In this document: piece after piece, positions 20,705-34,179 of the stretch
Numbering within the stretch: position 1 is the stretch's first letter
Layout: each line of letters begins with the position of its first letter
Source of the DNA: Limnanthes douglasii subsp. nivea
Taxonomy: Eukaryota; Streptophyta; Magnoliopsida; Brassicales; Limnanthaceae
Reading direction: 5' to 3'
Length of the DNA stretch: 64,000 nucleotides
Assembly (NCBI GenBank): GCA_036936605.1
Contig: JAUPFV010000005.1
Coordinates: 188,106,958 to 188,170,957, forward strand
Program-made: the position numbers and the translations under genes
The notes under the pieces: generated by a model
What the model was told of the DNA's origin: nothing
Database searches by the model: none
What the model saw: the letters and a program-made list of their open reading frames with translations, nothing else

Positions 20705-21010
20705 ACTAGATATGTACCAATGTAAAATATTTTTTTAGATGATAGATATGAGACCAATGATAGATGTGAGATATTATAAAATATTTTTAAATAGATTCAG
20801 AACCAATTTTAGATGTTATACACAATACATTATAATATATTTTTTAGATAAATGTGAGACCAGTCATAGATGCAACGCATTGTAAAATATGTTTTTGATA
20901 GATACGTGACTAGTGATGGATGCGAGACCAATGTTAGATACAAATACATTGTAAAAATATTTTTTAGATAGATGAGAGACTAGTGTAAATATGAAATTCT
21001 TAATGATAGA
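20705..21010. repeat. Degenerate tandem repeat, about 55-70 bp period
   Basis: About five diverged units share the pattern 'ttgtaaaatattttttagata...atgagaccag(t)gatagatg(c/t)gaga'. Within units the shorter word 'gatagatg.gagac' recurs. Unit lengths vary, so exact borders cannot be set by eye. Confidence 0.5.
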
Positions 21011-22000
21011 TGCAGGACAAAAAACATAGATGAGAGACCATTGTTAATTCTTCGTCTTAAAAAACATAACCAATGGTACTATTAATTTTTTTCCAGAGTT
21101 ATAGTTTAAGAGATATGGACTTTTAAATATTTAAATCACAAAAATTACAAAGGAAAAATAATGTATCTATGTTTGATGAGTTTGTATAGAATGATACTTT
21201 GGGTCGATAGTAGGTTGAATTTTTGGGTTATTAGACTATACTAGCTTTTAGACTGGATATTAGATCGTAACTCACCGTAATTTTTTTATTTTATTTTACT
21301 GCTAGTAGTGTTTAAGTAATTATTGGGTTATTTTTATGATGATTGGATGGAAATGCCGTGGTCCATAATGATAAGGGGGATGTCCTCTGGCTGTCAAGAA
21401 AGAAGGCATCCCGAGCAGACGAAGCCACTCGAAGAATATGGAGCCACCCTACGTATTGTATAAATCCTAACGGCAGACAAAGAAGATAAAGGGACCGAGC
21501 ATAACCGAGGGCTGTACGAAACATAAAGACCTATCTGACCACTGTGAGGTAGATTAATGGCGCTCAGATCGATCAAGTGTTTTACTAACCAAAGATGCAT
21601 ATAGATGATTTGATCCGAAGAGAGAACCGAGCAAGGTGCCCAGCTGAGCATAAGGGGATCGTTTGGATTACACTCGGCTTGGCACGTGGATGAAATCGGG
21701 TAAAAAGGGATCGTTTGGATTATGCTCGGCTCGACACGCGGATGAAGCCAATCGAGCCCGATTTATGAGAGAAACGACCAATGCAACAATTTAATGCTAC
21801 TCTAATGCAACTAGTCAAACCACTAACGCATTACTCATAAATTCAGGTCCCATGATGTAAATGTGGTCGTTCATGTAGTTAGTAGAAATAAATATTATAA
21901 TAACCACCAATAAGCGGTGAGAAAAAGATATAAATAAGGGATAGAATCCTAACAAACATATTGATTAAAAATGGGTAAATTACTTATAAATATATAACTG
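21011..22000. repeat. GC-richer island, possible solo-LTR remnant, with a local duplication
   Basis: From about 21340 to 21960 the base composition is more even than in the surroundings. Two consecutive copies of a segment of about 50 bp occur (about 21650-21755, each starting with an 'aagggatcgtttggatta' block). A TATA-like GATATAAATAAGGG is near 21928-21941. This looks like an old LTR, but I found no partner in the window and no coding sequence. Confidence 0.3.
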
Positions 22001-23182
22001 AAAATCATATTGTCGATAACTATATGGTATTTGAAGTTCACAAAAAAGCACATACCGTATAAAAGTTTCCAAAAATACCACTCAAAGTATAATATACACG
22101 CGTCATTTAAAACCGTTCAACCATGAATTAATATTATTTTTTTCATTTATTATTGTTAACCTTCAAAAATCCATATTTTCCAAACCCTCACTAAAATATA
22201 TATTCCAAAACATATATATTTTTATTTTTTCAAAGACAAACAAAACGAAATCCATGAGTGATATACTTGAAGATTATTTTTTCAAGACCAAATTCGTAAC
22301 CAAATTGTTCTTAATTTCTCAGCTCAAACAAAAAATAATAGTTTTTCACCACAAAAATGCATATATTTTTGCAACTACAAAAATTTATGTCGCTTTATAT
22401 CCCAATTGCATGTATTTTCGCACCAAATTAACAGTTATTTTCATTAAAAAAAATCGAAAAAAAATTTCGTTTTATTTTTGCAACATTTTTGCACGTATTT
22501 TTGCAACTAAACAACATTTTTTTGTAACCGAATTACATATAATTTCACAACTAAACAATAATTTATTTTTTGTAATCAAATTATAGATAATTTTGTAACT
22601 AAACAACAATTATTTTTTCACAACAAATTTACACATATTTTCGCAACTAAAAATATAATTAAAAAAATATTTCATCATTGTAGTTTTGTTTGTCTTAAAA
22701 AAACAAAATCAATGGTATTTACGGATATTTGTTTGGAGCTACATTTTGTAAAATATGACATTTTAAAAACAAACTAAATGTTTTCTCACTCTTGATTTTT
22801 TTGTTTTAATCAAAAGGTTATTTTCTACAATCTTGTCTTCAACATAGTAGCATATTACTTATTAAATGCATTTTCATTTTAATTTTTTTTTCTCAAATGA
22901 GGTTTTGATCGACAAAGAGTTTTTAATATAGACTGAAGCATGATCAACACAAACCAATCTAACGATGTCTCCGAGTTTGTATTCATTTTATATTGATATG
23001 ACTATATCCTACAAGTAGTATACAATTTTTAAACCGATGAGGGAAACTTATATAAAAAAATAACAAAAGGATGGTGTGAAATATATGACAAAAGTCACCT
23101 AGCACGAACGAGACGAGGGCCAAAAAGATAATATGAGAAAACTAAACGATGAAGAGAAGGCATACGAACCGAGGGTGACAAG
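22001..23182. repeat. AT-rich stretch with 'tttgcaactaaacaac' motif array
   Basis: Between about 22330 and 22670, variants of TTTTTGCAACTAAACAACAATT recur every 25-40 bp, giving a loosely periodic array similar in wording to 8030-8130 and 9110-9350. No gene is supported. The right end borders the presumed 5' LTR of element A. Confidence 0.4.
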
Positions 23183-23629
23183 TGACATAAGACGAGGATC
23201 ATTGAACAGGTAATACGAACAAACCAAAGGACGAAGCCGATATGCACGAGACGAGGGGGATGAGCAATACGAGGCGATGTTCATGACGAGGACACATGAC
23301 GAGCATATAAAGCATTTGGACAATCACGATGGAGTAACATATGTCGTTATATTATAAGTTACCAAGAAGTGTGTCTGTGGATTTATTATAGAGTATGACC
23401 ACCACTTAAGGCTGTTTAACACGTTCAAGCATGTAATAAGTAAATATTAAATGGAGAGAGAGAAAATACTATGTAAAAAGTATAAATACTTGTAGATAGC
23501 CTATTGTAAATGGTAATAAAAAAATAAACAAAAGAGTTTATTATAAGAAATTCTAACTTCTTTCTCGATTTTACTTTCATAATCTTGACTTTACATTTGA
23601 GAATGAAATCCCTTTTCAAATTCGGCTTC
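23183..23629 (+). repeat. 5' LTR of element A
   Basis: The left edge is set where similarity to 39990-40190 begins (TGACATAAG versus TCATAATAA). A TATA box (AGTATAAATACTTG, about 23478-23491) marks a possible promoter. The right end near 23629 is a guess from the CA followed by a primer-site-like TTTGTGG. Confidence 0.45.
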
Positions 23630-24059
23630 ATTTGTGGAAAATATTTATTGTATTCAGGGATTTTAGTATAAACAAACCAATAATGATTACAAGATCGGGA
23701 ATTGAAAGGGAAAACCCAAGAATCCGCCCAAGTTGAGGCAATCTAGTAAATGCTTCAGGGATCTTGGCAAGCCCGCCGACTGATGGAAGCAATTTAGGAC
23801 GGGACCAGACCTTGGCGAGTTGACGATGATGCGGACCGGGCTAGAATTAGGGATCAAAGCATTCGAGGTGTAAAATTGATGAGAAACCGATCAAAGTACC
23901 ATACAAAACTTAATATGGGGTTAGTCAATATGGTTTGGTAGATGCGATAATTCTCATTCCTGCTGATCCCATGCTAGTGAAGGGATAAAATATTCCAGAA
24001 GACTAAATTATATCGACTATATCGTCTAGTGTCAAAGAAAATCAGCTGCAAGCTCAAAG

Positions 24060-24990
24060 AGATCGTAAGGCCAAAATAAGGATGAAAAATATAACTGAGA
24101 CTCTACAAATATTGATAAACATAGTTTTATCAGATAATAAAAGAAAGGAAAAAGTAGAGAAATAGATCAGTAATGCGAGCCGCACGAAGATGGCAAGAGA
24201 AAAAGCATAAGATGACTAATATGAAGGTGAAAGTAGTGAAAAAAAGTATAAAAGAAATGCTAAAAGTGTTGAGTACGAGGACCAGTTGAGTAACAAGGTC
24301 TCTAAGAGAAGTAAGGAAAATAATATGGTCGAATATGACATTAAAAGACCAAAGATGGTGGCTTACGTACTTCGGTAGTCTCCATTCATAAGGAAAATCC
24401 TTGAGGGAAAGCTCCCATGCAATTCGATATTTACCAAATGGATACTTACAACGGATCTGGGGACCCCTAACACCATATTAAACAACTAAAAAATATGATG
24501 ATGATATTCAACCTATACAATGTTCTATTTTGTAGAGCCTTCTTTATGACATTCAAAGGAAACACTCTTGATTGGTTGAACAACCTTCCGAAAGGGACGA
24601 TTCGAGATTTTGAAGGCTTTTGGAATGCTTTTAAGAATCAATATGTGGGAACAAAGAGCATGAGATGAAAGTTTTGTCCATTATGAATATGTATCAAATA
24701 ACGAGAGAAACACTAAATAGCTATGTTCAAATATTTTCTCGCAAAATGAACATCTAGTCTACATGCAAAGTGGAATTGGGTGTGACATCATTCTAGGGAG
24801 AGTTAGATATTAAAAGACCCCTATACGTCGACTTGTCTATATTTTCCATTGATAATATGGAGAGGTCATTGCAAGATATATCACTTTATCATAATTGGGG
24901 ACTCTAAGAATGGAGCATCGACTTACCCAAAACCTCAAGTATAAAAGGCATTGGAACTAGATAAGAGGATATATGATGAGGCCAGACGCG
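24060..24990 (+). pseudogene. Element A gag remnant
   Basis: A Lys/Glu-rich N-terminal stretch (24060-24360) is followed by a retrotransposon gag domain. It has an NGSGDP-like block near 24455, then CRAFFMTFKGNTLDWLNNLP and FEGFWNAFKNQYVG (about 24535-24660). This matches the order in the better preserved gag at 56415-57044. Stops and frameshifts interrupt it throughout. Gag would have formed the particle shell. Confidence 0.65.
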
Positions 24991-25399
24991 AAGAGCCCGT
25001 CTGAGCTCCAATAAGCATGCCGATGGACTCATATATCAATAATAAAACCCAAAGGTTCACGCCCGTTACTGAGAATATCATCTTCATATGAGAAAAAAAC
25101 AAAAGGGAGAACAAAATCCCAGCCTTATTGTCACATATTGGCCCATAGCAACGAAATATCTCAAAAGTACTTTTTCTCATACCATAACAACCACAATTTC
25201 GAATGTCGACTGCTGGCAGCTGCGGGAATAGATTCAAAGGTTAATTGATAACGAATATATATCATTGGGAAGAGAAACATACTGAATAGCCAGTGGATGA
25301 AGGATCTGATCAAAGACGAGATGACAAATGAAAAAATAGTGGTTACACACTTCTTCCCACTGATAACACTATCATGGCAAACTTCGGACTCTAGAAAAA

Positions 25400-28300
25400 T
25401 ACACATAAAATATGTAAACCTTCACTTGGTGGACTAGTCCTCATACCCCAATTACAGGAAGCTGGTAGCCGACTTAACATTTCACGACGATCATTTAAGG
25501 GGTGTTTCCACCCATTACGAATATATTTTGATCATAAATTTGGATATAGTCGGGGTCATGGCCACCCACATTTTGGTAAACCAGGATAGCTTGACCAACG
25601 TGATTTTCAAGCCCATTTACGAAAGAATAATTGGGGTATCCATACAAACAACTAATAGATAAGTAGTCAGCTACGAAGGTAAGACATCTAGTTGTGATTG
25701 TAAAGTTAAACACTCAATGGATGTTTGTTACAGAAGTACATAGAGAATCATGCTAACACTTTTTATGATCGTCGATGCACCCAAATCATATAACCTGATT
25801 ATCGGATGATCTTGGCTATACAGGATCGAGGTTGCAACCTATTTTGTTTGGAAATTCCTGAAGTACCCAATTGGAAACCTGATTGCAATATTCAGAGGCA
25901 GTCAGTAGACCGTCAAAAGTTATTATGCGGTATCTTTAGATCCCGCAAAGAAGACCTAATATAAATTAATAAACCTGGTGAGGGAGGAAGGGGAGTTGTC
26001 ACCTTAATGAGAGCGGTCAACTTGGAACTGAGGTGGACGGTCCCAAAGACAAGAGCATGCACGAAGACCTCTCGGGGATCATGGTTGAGGAGACGTTAGG
26101 AAACGAGAATATAGTTTGAATTGGAAGCCAACTTGATATAAATTGTAACCTAGACTATTGGAATTATTGCATAAAAACTCAGATATTTTTGCTTGGAGCA
26201 TTGATAGTGTATCAGGGGTCACTTAGCTTGTCATCTTCCATAACATATCAATTGATACAAATCTAGACCAGTACGTCAAAAGTGGATGGATCTTTCTTTG
26301 AAGAAATTTGAAGCCATCGTTAAAAGAGTAAAAAAGATTTTTAAACTTGGAACCATTCGAGAAGTGAGATACCTAACTTGGGTTGCAAACCTCGTAATAG
26401 TTAAAAATAAGAATGGACAATGAAGAATGTGCATATATTTTACCAACCTCAACAAGGCTTGTCCTAAAAATACTTATCCCCTTCACTGAATTGATCAGTT
26501 GGTGAATGCAGCTTCGGGTAATGAACTTATGTCCTTTATGGGCGTCTACAATGGATATAACCGGATTCAGATGCATCCCCATGATGAAGAGCACACTCGT
26601 TTTCAAATAGAATGAGGTTTGTATTGCTACAATTTTATGATTTTTGGTTTGAAAAATACTGGATCTCCTACCAGAGGCTTGTCAACCAAATATTAAATAA
26701 ATAGTTGGAAAATATATAGAGGCGTACATCAACAATATGATAATGACCAACGACAGTGAGGATCGACAACTTGAATTTTTATGCAATTTATTTACGATAT
26801 TTTGAAAGTTTAACATCAAGCTAAATCCTCTGAAATGTTCGTTCCGAGTTTATAACTAAATACTTTTATGAGCCATCATCAACACGAATATCATCAAGGC
26901 CGATGTAGAGAAACTTAATGCACTACTAACCATGGAATCACCATGAAATATCAAGGAGGTCCAGTGACTCACAAGTCATCTCGCAGCTTCATCACAATTC
27001 CTCTCTAAAGAATCCGACAAAAGCCTTCATTTCTTAGAAGTCCTTAAAGGAAAAGAGAAGTCCAACTAGAACAAAGAATGTGACAAAACCTTTTATGCCT
27101 TAGAAGAAAACTTGTCTTCTCCAGAAATTTTATCAGCTTTAGTACAATGTAGTCTTTCTATATTTATTTAACTGTCTTCGACCATGTTGTGAGCACCATT
27201 TTTGGTCAAGAACACAACGAGGTATAAATAGAAATTTTTGAAGTCAAAAAAAGTCTAATCACCACCGAGAAATGATATTTGAACTTGGACAAATTGGATT
27301 TGGGACTGGTAGAATCAACAAGAAAGATGAGTCTATATTTTAAATCCATACCATCATCGTTCGTACTTTTTTTGCTCTAAATAATGTCATACAAAAATAA
27401 AATATTTTATGAAGACTCACACGTTAGTCATTAGAGTTAGAGGAATATGAGATCTTATACAAACCTTGTACAACGATCAAATAACAAGCAGTTGTCGATT
27501 ATATAAACACTTCGTGGGCGACAAAATTAATAACACAATGAACATGACATCAGACTTGGAAATTTTTTGGAATGGGTCATAGAAGTTTATGGAGTATCTA
27601 ATATTCATGGAGGAGGATCATGAATCATTTTAAATCACCATTTAAATAAGAAATTAGGAAAACAAACAAATTCTATTTTGATGTCACAAACGATTTTGCC
27701 GAATACGAGGCAGTTTTGGGAGATTTAAAGTTGGCCTATATATGTGAAGCTAAAGTTATATGAGGATTCTCTGATTCTTAATTAGTTTGCGATAAGAAAA
27801 TGATTTTATATGAATAAAAATAAGAGAGCATGATAGGATACTTAGAGGCTCTACGAGTCTGCAAAAAGAAATTCGATCGCGTAATATACATCCTTTACAA
27901 ATAGAGTGTTAAGCGGCCAATGTTGGGTTGCTTAATAAAATACGAGGCTATATTCATTCTCAAAGAACTACATGATGGGGTCGATGAGGCTCACTGTAGA
28001 CATCACAATTTAATCAGGCGTCACCTATTTACGGGATTTTATTGGCCAAAGTTGGAAGCTAATACCGAGGCCATCGTGCGCGTCTGCGACCCATGCAAAA
28101 AGTATGCGTATACGAGCCACATACTCAGAGAATCAATGAGCATCATACTAGTGCATTGTCCATTCGATAAGTGGGCGATAACCTCATGAGACCTCTACCT
28201 ATGACTATTGAGAAATGAAAAAATTTAACGGTGGTTGTTGATTACTTCACAAAATAGGTTGAAGTGAAGGCTATATACAAGATGAGGGCCTAAGAAATTT

Positions 28301-29010
28301 GCGAGTTCCAAATCTTATCCAGGTTTGGTATCCCCACAATTTTGATGACAGATTACATGCCTCATTTTATAAAATAATTCCATGACAATATTCAATAGAC
28401 GATATGAGGTATAATAATATTTTTCTACCCCGTATAACCCTCATACGAATGATCAAGTAGAAATAACCAACATAACCATTCTCGATGGTTCGAAGAAAAA
28501 TATTGTGGGAGCTAAGGGAAGTGATCTCATAAACTAGCTGAGGGGCTTTGGACTTATAGGCTGACCTTCAGGTCATCCACTGAGAAAACCCCATTCTTTT
28601 TAGTATAAGGTATAAAGGTCATTGTTCCTGTAGAAATCATCATCCATAGTTATATGATCAACCACTACTCAAAAGCCACCAATAATGACGAAAGAAAATT
28701 TTGTATCGACTTGATTGAGTAACACAAAGACCAAGCTCAGGTCAGGTTAGAGCAATAAAAATGTCTAATAAAAATCATATGCAACTCTAAACTCAAACCC
28801 CGAGCCTTCAGTGAAAAAGATTTAGTCATAAATACAATCTTCCAGGAGACCATAGAAAAGAAGGTAAACAAATTAGCTCTAAAATAGGATGGACCATACA
28901 AAATAATATCCAAAGGATATTATGGGGGGTATAAGCTGGACATCATGATAATAAAAAAAATTAAAACACCCTTGGAACATCCACCTCTTGAAATATTCCA
29001 ACCTAGATAC
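25400..29010 (+). pseudogene. Element A protease-pol remnant
   Basis: Parts appear in the expected order. A protease segment (about 25555-25640) has lost the catalytic DTG. The RT (about 26280-26960) has lost its catalytic pair: the YIDDM box reads YINNM near 26730. RNase H traces follow, then an archaeal-type RNase H fragment (about 27660-27790, EYEAVL). An integrase zinc finger (27950-28190, HDG...H and CDPCKKY) precedes core fragments (28230-28400) and a C-terminal tail ending in an HPWN-like motif near 28970. Dozens of stops are present, so it is inactive. It is probably the oldest element in the window together with B. Confidence 0.7.
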
Positions 29011-29149
29011 TTTTTATGATCATTGACTCTCAGCCATGATTATCTTCCTCACGTCATACAACACAGTAAGCCAATAAAGTTAAAAACACACAAGGGGTTC
29101 CTGTTTAATGACAACTAAGCAATCATGATTGGAAAAACTAAGCATACGG

Positions 29150-29466
29150 TTAAAGAACCATTATGCTATGTAAATGGCCATACTGAGCCCTAAACTACGA
29201 GGTTAAACTAGTGAATTGGTTAATAAACCAAGCCTGTGTGGCTACGCAAGCGGCCATAACGATCCCTGATATACAAGTCAAATTTTAATAATGGTTAATC
29301 AACCAAGCCTAGGGTTGCTAAATATTTACGGTTATGAAACTTACCATACTCTTTCGTGAAATACTCGTCAAATTACAATCATAGTTAACTAACTAAGCCC
29401 AAGGCTGCCCAAGTCGCATGCTTATGCAAGTGGCCATACTGAGCATTGTCGTACAATTCAAATAAT
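29150..29466. repeat. Degenerate tandem repeat after element A pol
   Basis: Three or four diverged units of roughly 85-105 bp are anchored on 'ggttaat(a/c)aaccaagcc' and 'gcaagtggccata'. The array lies directly downstream of pol, where the other Tat elements also carry repeats, and ends at the broken left LTR of element B. Confidence 0.5.
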
Positions 29467-29721
29467 AATTGTTCACCTTGTCCAAAAGGGTACATTGCAT
29501 TATATAATAATATTGGTGCGCCCAAAGTCTACATAATCATTCCATTTATAGCTATTCCATTCTATTACTATACTAATCCTAAACATATTTCCTTTTAATT
29601 ACATGATATACCCTTAATATTACACATTAGTTTGACCTATTTTACAAGATATATATTAGACCAAATTTAGCCAATACTCTACCGGTTCGACTCACGGTTC
29701 AGATAAATCCTACCCGTATCA
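29467..29721 (-). repeat. 3' LTR of element B (truncated)
   Basis: Aligned with 36605-36865. On the minus strand it begins TGATACGGGTAGG directly after the purine-rich AGGATTAGGGCTAC, the same PPT/LTR junction style as in element 2. Its other end is missing. Confidence 0.7.
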
Positions 29722-30167
29722 GTAGCCCTAATCCTTTCGAAGAATTCTGATGGAGGAATAGCTTAAGTGTTGTAGTGGAGGATAGACTAGCCAGAGGTAT
29801 CGCTACTTTAAATTACAACCTAATCTTAAGAACTCCGCTTCGGATAAACCAGACAGGTGGCCATCCAAAGTAAGAATTTTAGAATGCAGGCTCGACTAAT
29901 TTTAACAGTGATTTTAGTTATACAATTCACGCGTGATGTTACTCATTTACACGCGTTATAATGGCATTCAGGCTAGGTTTCCGGGCCTTTATGATGTTGT
30001 TTGATAAATTGGTGTTGAGACTCTTCCTCTTCCACATGCTGGTATCTTTTCTACTCCTCCACCTTTTCACCACAGTAAAAATCATTTCCCTCTCAAATAT
30101 TTACCATAAAATCTACTCCAATGTACTTTTTTAGAATACATTTGAACTCCTTCGATAGTAACCCTAT
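29722..30167. other. Element B antisense-promoter region
   Basis: This lies between the polypurine tract beside the 3' LTR and the start of the antisense gene, so by analogy with copy 1 and element 2 it should hold that gene's promoter. I do not see a convincing TATA box or any coding sequence. Confidence 0.35.
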
Positions 30168-31014
30168 ATGAAAGTGAAGTTCAATGCTCTTAACTGGTTT
30201 TCGATACGTGAACGAGCCGAAGCAATAAAATCTGCGGGAGTAGTAGGTGATGAGCCAAAGGTTATCAGCCAAATGTTCATCTATGGTAACTTCGAGCTAA
30301 CTAAGAAATTACTCAAACTTCCTTCCCATATTCTTCTAATCCAATCAATCATTCACCAAAATCTACAACTAAATATTCACAAAAAACTACTAACTATTTT
30401 CCCAAGGTAGCTAAAAATTACCATAAATAACTTTATCTTCTCAATAATTTATTCTCAAGAGGTCCCCTGAAGTTACATTTTTTACGAATGGGTCATTTGG
30501 ATTCCGAATCTCCTGCAAAGAATTCCCCTAATCCCTCGAATGTTGGATATCATACCTCAAAGCGGGCCAGAGTAGCCTCTTCAGACCATAACACTCCTCG
30601 AGATGGATTGATGGGATCAAAAGGTATAACTTATGCATGAATCCGACAAATTCTTCTTGCTTAACCGACAATCTCTAGGCACCGATGTACTTAATCAATG
30701 AGCCCGATGTTGAATTTGAAAACTAAAACGAGGCTGGAGTGGATACGAAGGTTGATACCAAGGATGAGATTGATGAGATTCACAGAAAAAGTAAAGAGGT
30801 TGGTGTTGGACTGAGAAGCCTAAAGAAAATGGTTACTAAAGTAGCTCTTCCTCTAGATATTCTGAGGTGTTAGGGAGTAACCTTCAAGATATTACCTAAA
30901 ATACGACATTGCTTTGTACAATGGAAAGTACAACTATTATTCGGAGAATGATGCTCTGAAGTTAATTGAACGTTCGGGAATCCCGAAATTTGTTATAATA
31001 AGCTTCCTTAAAGT
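30168..31014 (+). pseudogene. Element B antisense gene remnant (PF04195-type)
   Basis: ATG at 30168 opens a frame whose N-terminus resembles that of the copy 1 antisense protein (LNWFSIRERAEAIKSAG against LNLSELERAQRVEKEKRIAAG). Further right, broken frames near 30900-31010 recall the segment leading into the PF04195 core. The C-terminal half, with the conserved ELFNWGLRF block and the coiled coil, has been lost. It is convergent with element B's pol, as in the intact elements. Confidence 0.5.
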
Positions 31015-31168
31015 TGATCCCTTAGATCCAAAATAAGAAATATGTAATAGAGACCAACTAATGTTGGAAATGATCCATCAGATGCAAAATAAGAAATATT
31101 TAATATAAACCAACTGGCGTTGGAAATGATCCTTCAGATCTAAAATAAGATATATCTAACATAAGGAA
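31015..31168. repeat. 56-bp tandem repeat in element B
   Basis: Units start at 31015, 31071 and 31127 (exact 56-bp spacing; the third is partial) with TGATCC(A/C/T)T(C/T)AGAT..AAAATAAGA. It sits between the convergent antisense gene and pol, the same location as the 34-bp array of element 2, though the sequences are unrelated. Confidence 0.8.
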
Positions 31169-31493
31169 ACATAATTACTTGAATTTATTAACCGGCTATG
31201 TAAGCACCTCGTTAAAACTTTCCCACGCCATTGGGGTTGGAAAGAGTATGCCACCGTTTATTATATTGATTAAATATGTGTACATTTTTATATATTTATT
31301 TCGTATACAATCTCAAATGTTCAATGTTCCACGTATGTCAAAGCGGTTTCCTCTCCTGATCTTTCAACCAATATGTTTTGGGCTTCACCCTTTCGGTTAC
31401 AGAATATGGACCTTTCCAATTTGCCCCAACTTTCCAATTTTTTTCCTTTGTATGTAAGAACACCTTCTTCGAAACCTTATATGTTATCTTAAA

Positions 31494-33560
31494 TTATCTT
31501 CGTCTGACCCAAGACACATACCTACTTCTTATTAGGGGTAGATAGTGTATGGAATTTAAGTGTGCTTGTATTTTTTTCTCCTTGATTAAATTAAGCTCAG
31601 CTCTTATGCCTTCATCGTTATTGGCCTCATAAAAATTTATAACTTTGAAAGATGTAAGGGTTGTTTCGGAGGGAATCACAACATCCATTCCGTAGACCAA
31701 ATCAAAATGAGATTCTTGGATTGTTGTTCATGGAGTAGTTCAGTAAACTGGTAGAATTCATTTAACCAAGAACTCTTTAAGTTCATACCTCCAATATCTC
31801 TCTTAAGTAGTTGAAATCTTGAGGTATTTGTCTGTATTTTTACTTTGTTTGGAATTTTCTGTTATTGAAGGGATTTTTTGCATTAATATTCACGAGTACC
31901 ATTCAGAGTATACTATAGTTGCTAAGGAATCTACCACCAAATTTTCACCTCTGTGAACGTGCTTGTACCTGATGCTTTCGAATATCGCTTCCAATTCTCT
32001 TAAAACTCTCAAATATTTTACTAAATGATCTTTCATGGCGTCAAATTTTGGATGCGTGGTTAACCAAAAATCGTGAGTCACTTATTAAATGAACTCTTTT
32101 AGCCCCACCAATCGGCGTGAGTTGTAACCCTGCCAAAGATGGTTCATATTCTGCCTCGTTGTTTGAAGCCTTGAAGTTGAAAAGTATGGCTCGATATATT
32201 CCTTCTTCCTTTAGAGGTAATAGTTGTACCCCTTCTCCACAACCCAAAATGCTAGATTTGCCGTCAGTCCAGATGACCCACTCAGATTTAGGTCCATCAC
32301 TATTAGCTTCAGTATTTAGTCGCCCGAAGTGAAATTCAACTAAGAAATTAGGAAAAGCTTGAGCTTTGATTGTAGTCAGGGCTTTAAAATCAATATCATA
32401 GTCTTCGAGTTCCACCGACCACTTTGTCATTCGCCCCAATACATTTGGTTTTTGTAACATATTTGTTAGGGGTAATGAAGTACGAATAATGATCAAGTGT
32501 GTGTGGTAGTAAGGTCTCATTTTCCAAGTTGCTTTTACCAATGCCAAGGCTAATTTTCCTAGTTTTAGGTACCTTTTTTTGGCATCTAACAAACTTTTAC
32601 TCACGTAATAGACAGGTTGAGGATAGTTATCAACTTCTCTCACTAACATTGCATTCACCGTGAAGTTCGACACTGCTATGTAAATAGACAAAATTCCCCC
32701 CACATTAGGCTCGGTTTACAAGGATAAGTGTTCTTTTATCTTAACAAAAGGCTCACCACATTCGAGTGTCCAATTGAAATATTTTTCTTCTCTTAAAACT
32801 TGAAAGAAATGAGCACAATTATCCGAAGACTTGGATATGAACCTATTCAGAGTAACCAACCTTCTAGTCAATATCTCTACCTTCTTGATAGATTTAAGAG
32901 CGTCCATGGTAGACAAAGCATTTAACTATATTGGGTCGGTCTCAATTATTTTCTTACTGACTATATAACCCACACATTTTCATGATTATACTTGGAAAAT
33001 GCACCTTTCATGATTCAACTTCAAGTTTATGGCCTTTAAATTACAAAAGGTTTCCTCCAAATCAGAAAAAAGATTTTTATCTTTAGTGCTCGTTACCAAA
33101 ATGTCATCAGTGTATACTTCAATGTTTCTCCCGATCTGGCGTGCGAAAGCTCTATTAACTAACCGTTGGTAGGTTTCCCCGACGTTTTTCAACAGAAAAA
33201 GCATTACGTTGTTACAATGTAACCCCTGTAGGTTATGAAAGAAGTACTCTCTCCGTCCTTTATATCCATCTATATCTAATTTTAACTAGCATTAGCATCC
33301 ATAAAAAACAAACGATTATTACCCAAAGTAGCATCCACAAGTTTGGCGATTATGAGAATTAGAAATGGGTGCTTCAGACAAGCTCGATTTAAGTTAGTCA
33401 AGTCAACAAACATCATCAACTTTCCTCTTTTATTTTTCACAAGAACTAGATTTGCTTTCCATTATGGGTATTAGGATTTTTGGATATGACCTACTTTTGA
33501 CAATCGATCTACCTCGGTCACAATCACTTCGGACTTCTCAACGGTAAAAGATCTTCTTTT
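31494..33560 (-). pseudogene. Element B pol remnant (RT, RNase H, archaeal-type RNase H, integrase tail)
   Basis: Right to left: the RT N-terminal region (about 33560-33205), RT with YTDDI (33204-32986), the RT connection (32916-32716), RNase H (32703-32400) and the archaeal-type RNase H (about 32330-31900, with SNNEAEYE and a VVDSLATI tail). The integrase C-terminal tail follows (31700-31494, VYGMDVVIP). The distance from the RNase H end to VYGMD is only about 200 bp, against about 950 bp in element 2. The integrase zinc finger and catalytic core have therefore been deleted. Stops and frameshifts interrupt the rest. Confidence 0.8.
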
Positions 33561-34179
33561 TAAGATTATAGGATGTACAATTCATCGGAAGGAATATGGA
33601 GAATGATATCTGTTGGTACACGCGTAAAATTCTCCGTATACTAAGCACACATATGCAAATGTCTCAAAAAATGAATATTAATCGCTCTCTTACCTATGAT
33701 GATAGTAAACTAACAATATTTAATCTCTTTTATTTGAGAAAATGTAGACTTCATTGTTCTCGTCGAGAATTATTGAACTGAGGGTCTCCATCGGATCATT
33801 CATAACATCCGACTCCAATGGGGCCCTTGTAATTGTTATTTCTGTTCTGCCTCGACACTATTTATATGCTTATGAGCCAGTGCAAAGGCATATCACTCTC
33901 TTGTTACTTTTTGGATGCTCCGAATTCCCTTACTTGTCTCTCAACCATATATTTTATGCATTGGTGGACTGTTGAGGCAATCACGTGCATTCGTGATAAT
34001 CATGACCTGCCAAAATTTTTAATATAAAATATTGGTTTGTTTACCAGTACAAACAATAACTTTACCTCTTCCATGAAAGGCCCTCAGTCCTGTACTACTT
34101 CCCCTTCGAATTTTTCACTCACCTCAGTGGTAACCCCTATGAATCCCAAAATTGTTCTATCTAATCGGAGAATAACGAG

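Noticed and set aside
21340..21960. Solo LTR with defined borders
   Set aside because: The composition and TATA-like box suggest it, but no TG...CA borders or TSD could be fixed, so it is listed only as a possible remnant.
24200..24360. CRISPR-like or short regularly spaced repeats
   Set aside because: Repeated 'aaagt' and 'gaaaa' words come from Lys/Glu-rich gag coding, not from an array; this is plant nuclear DNA.
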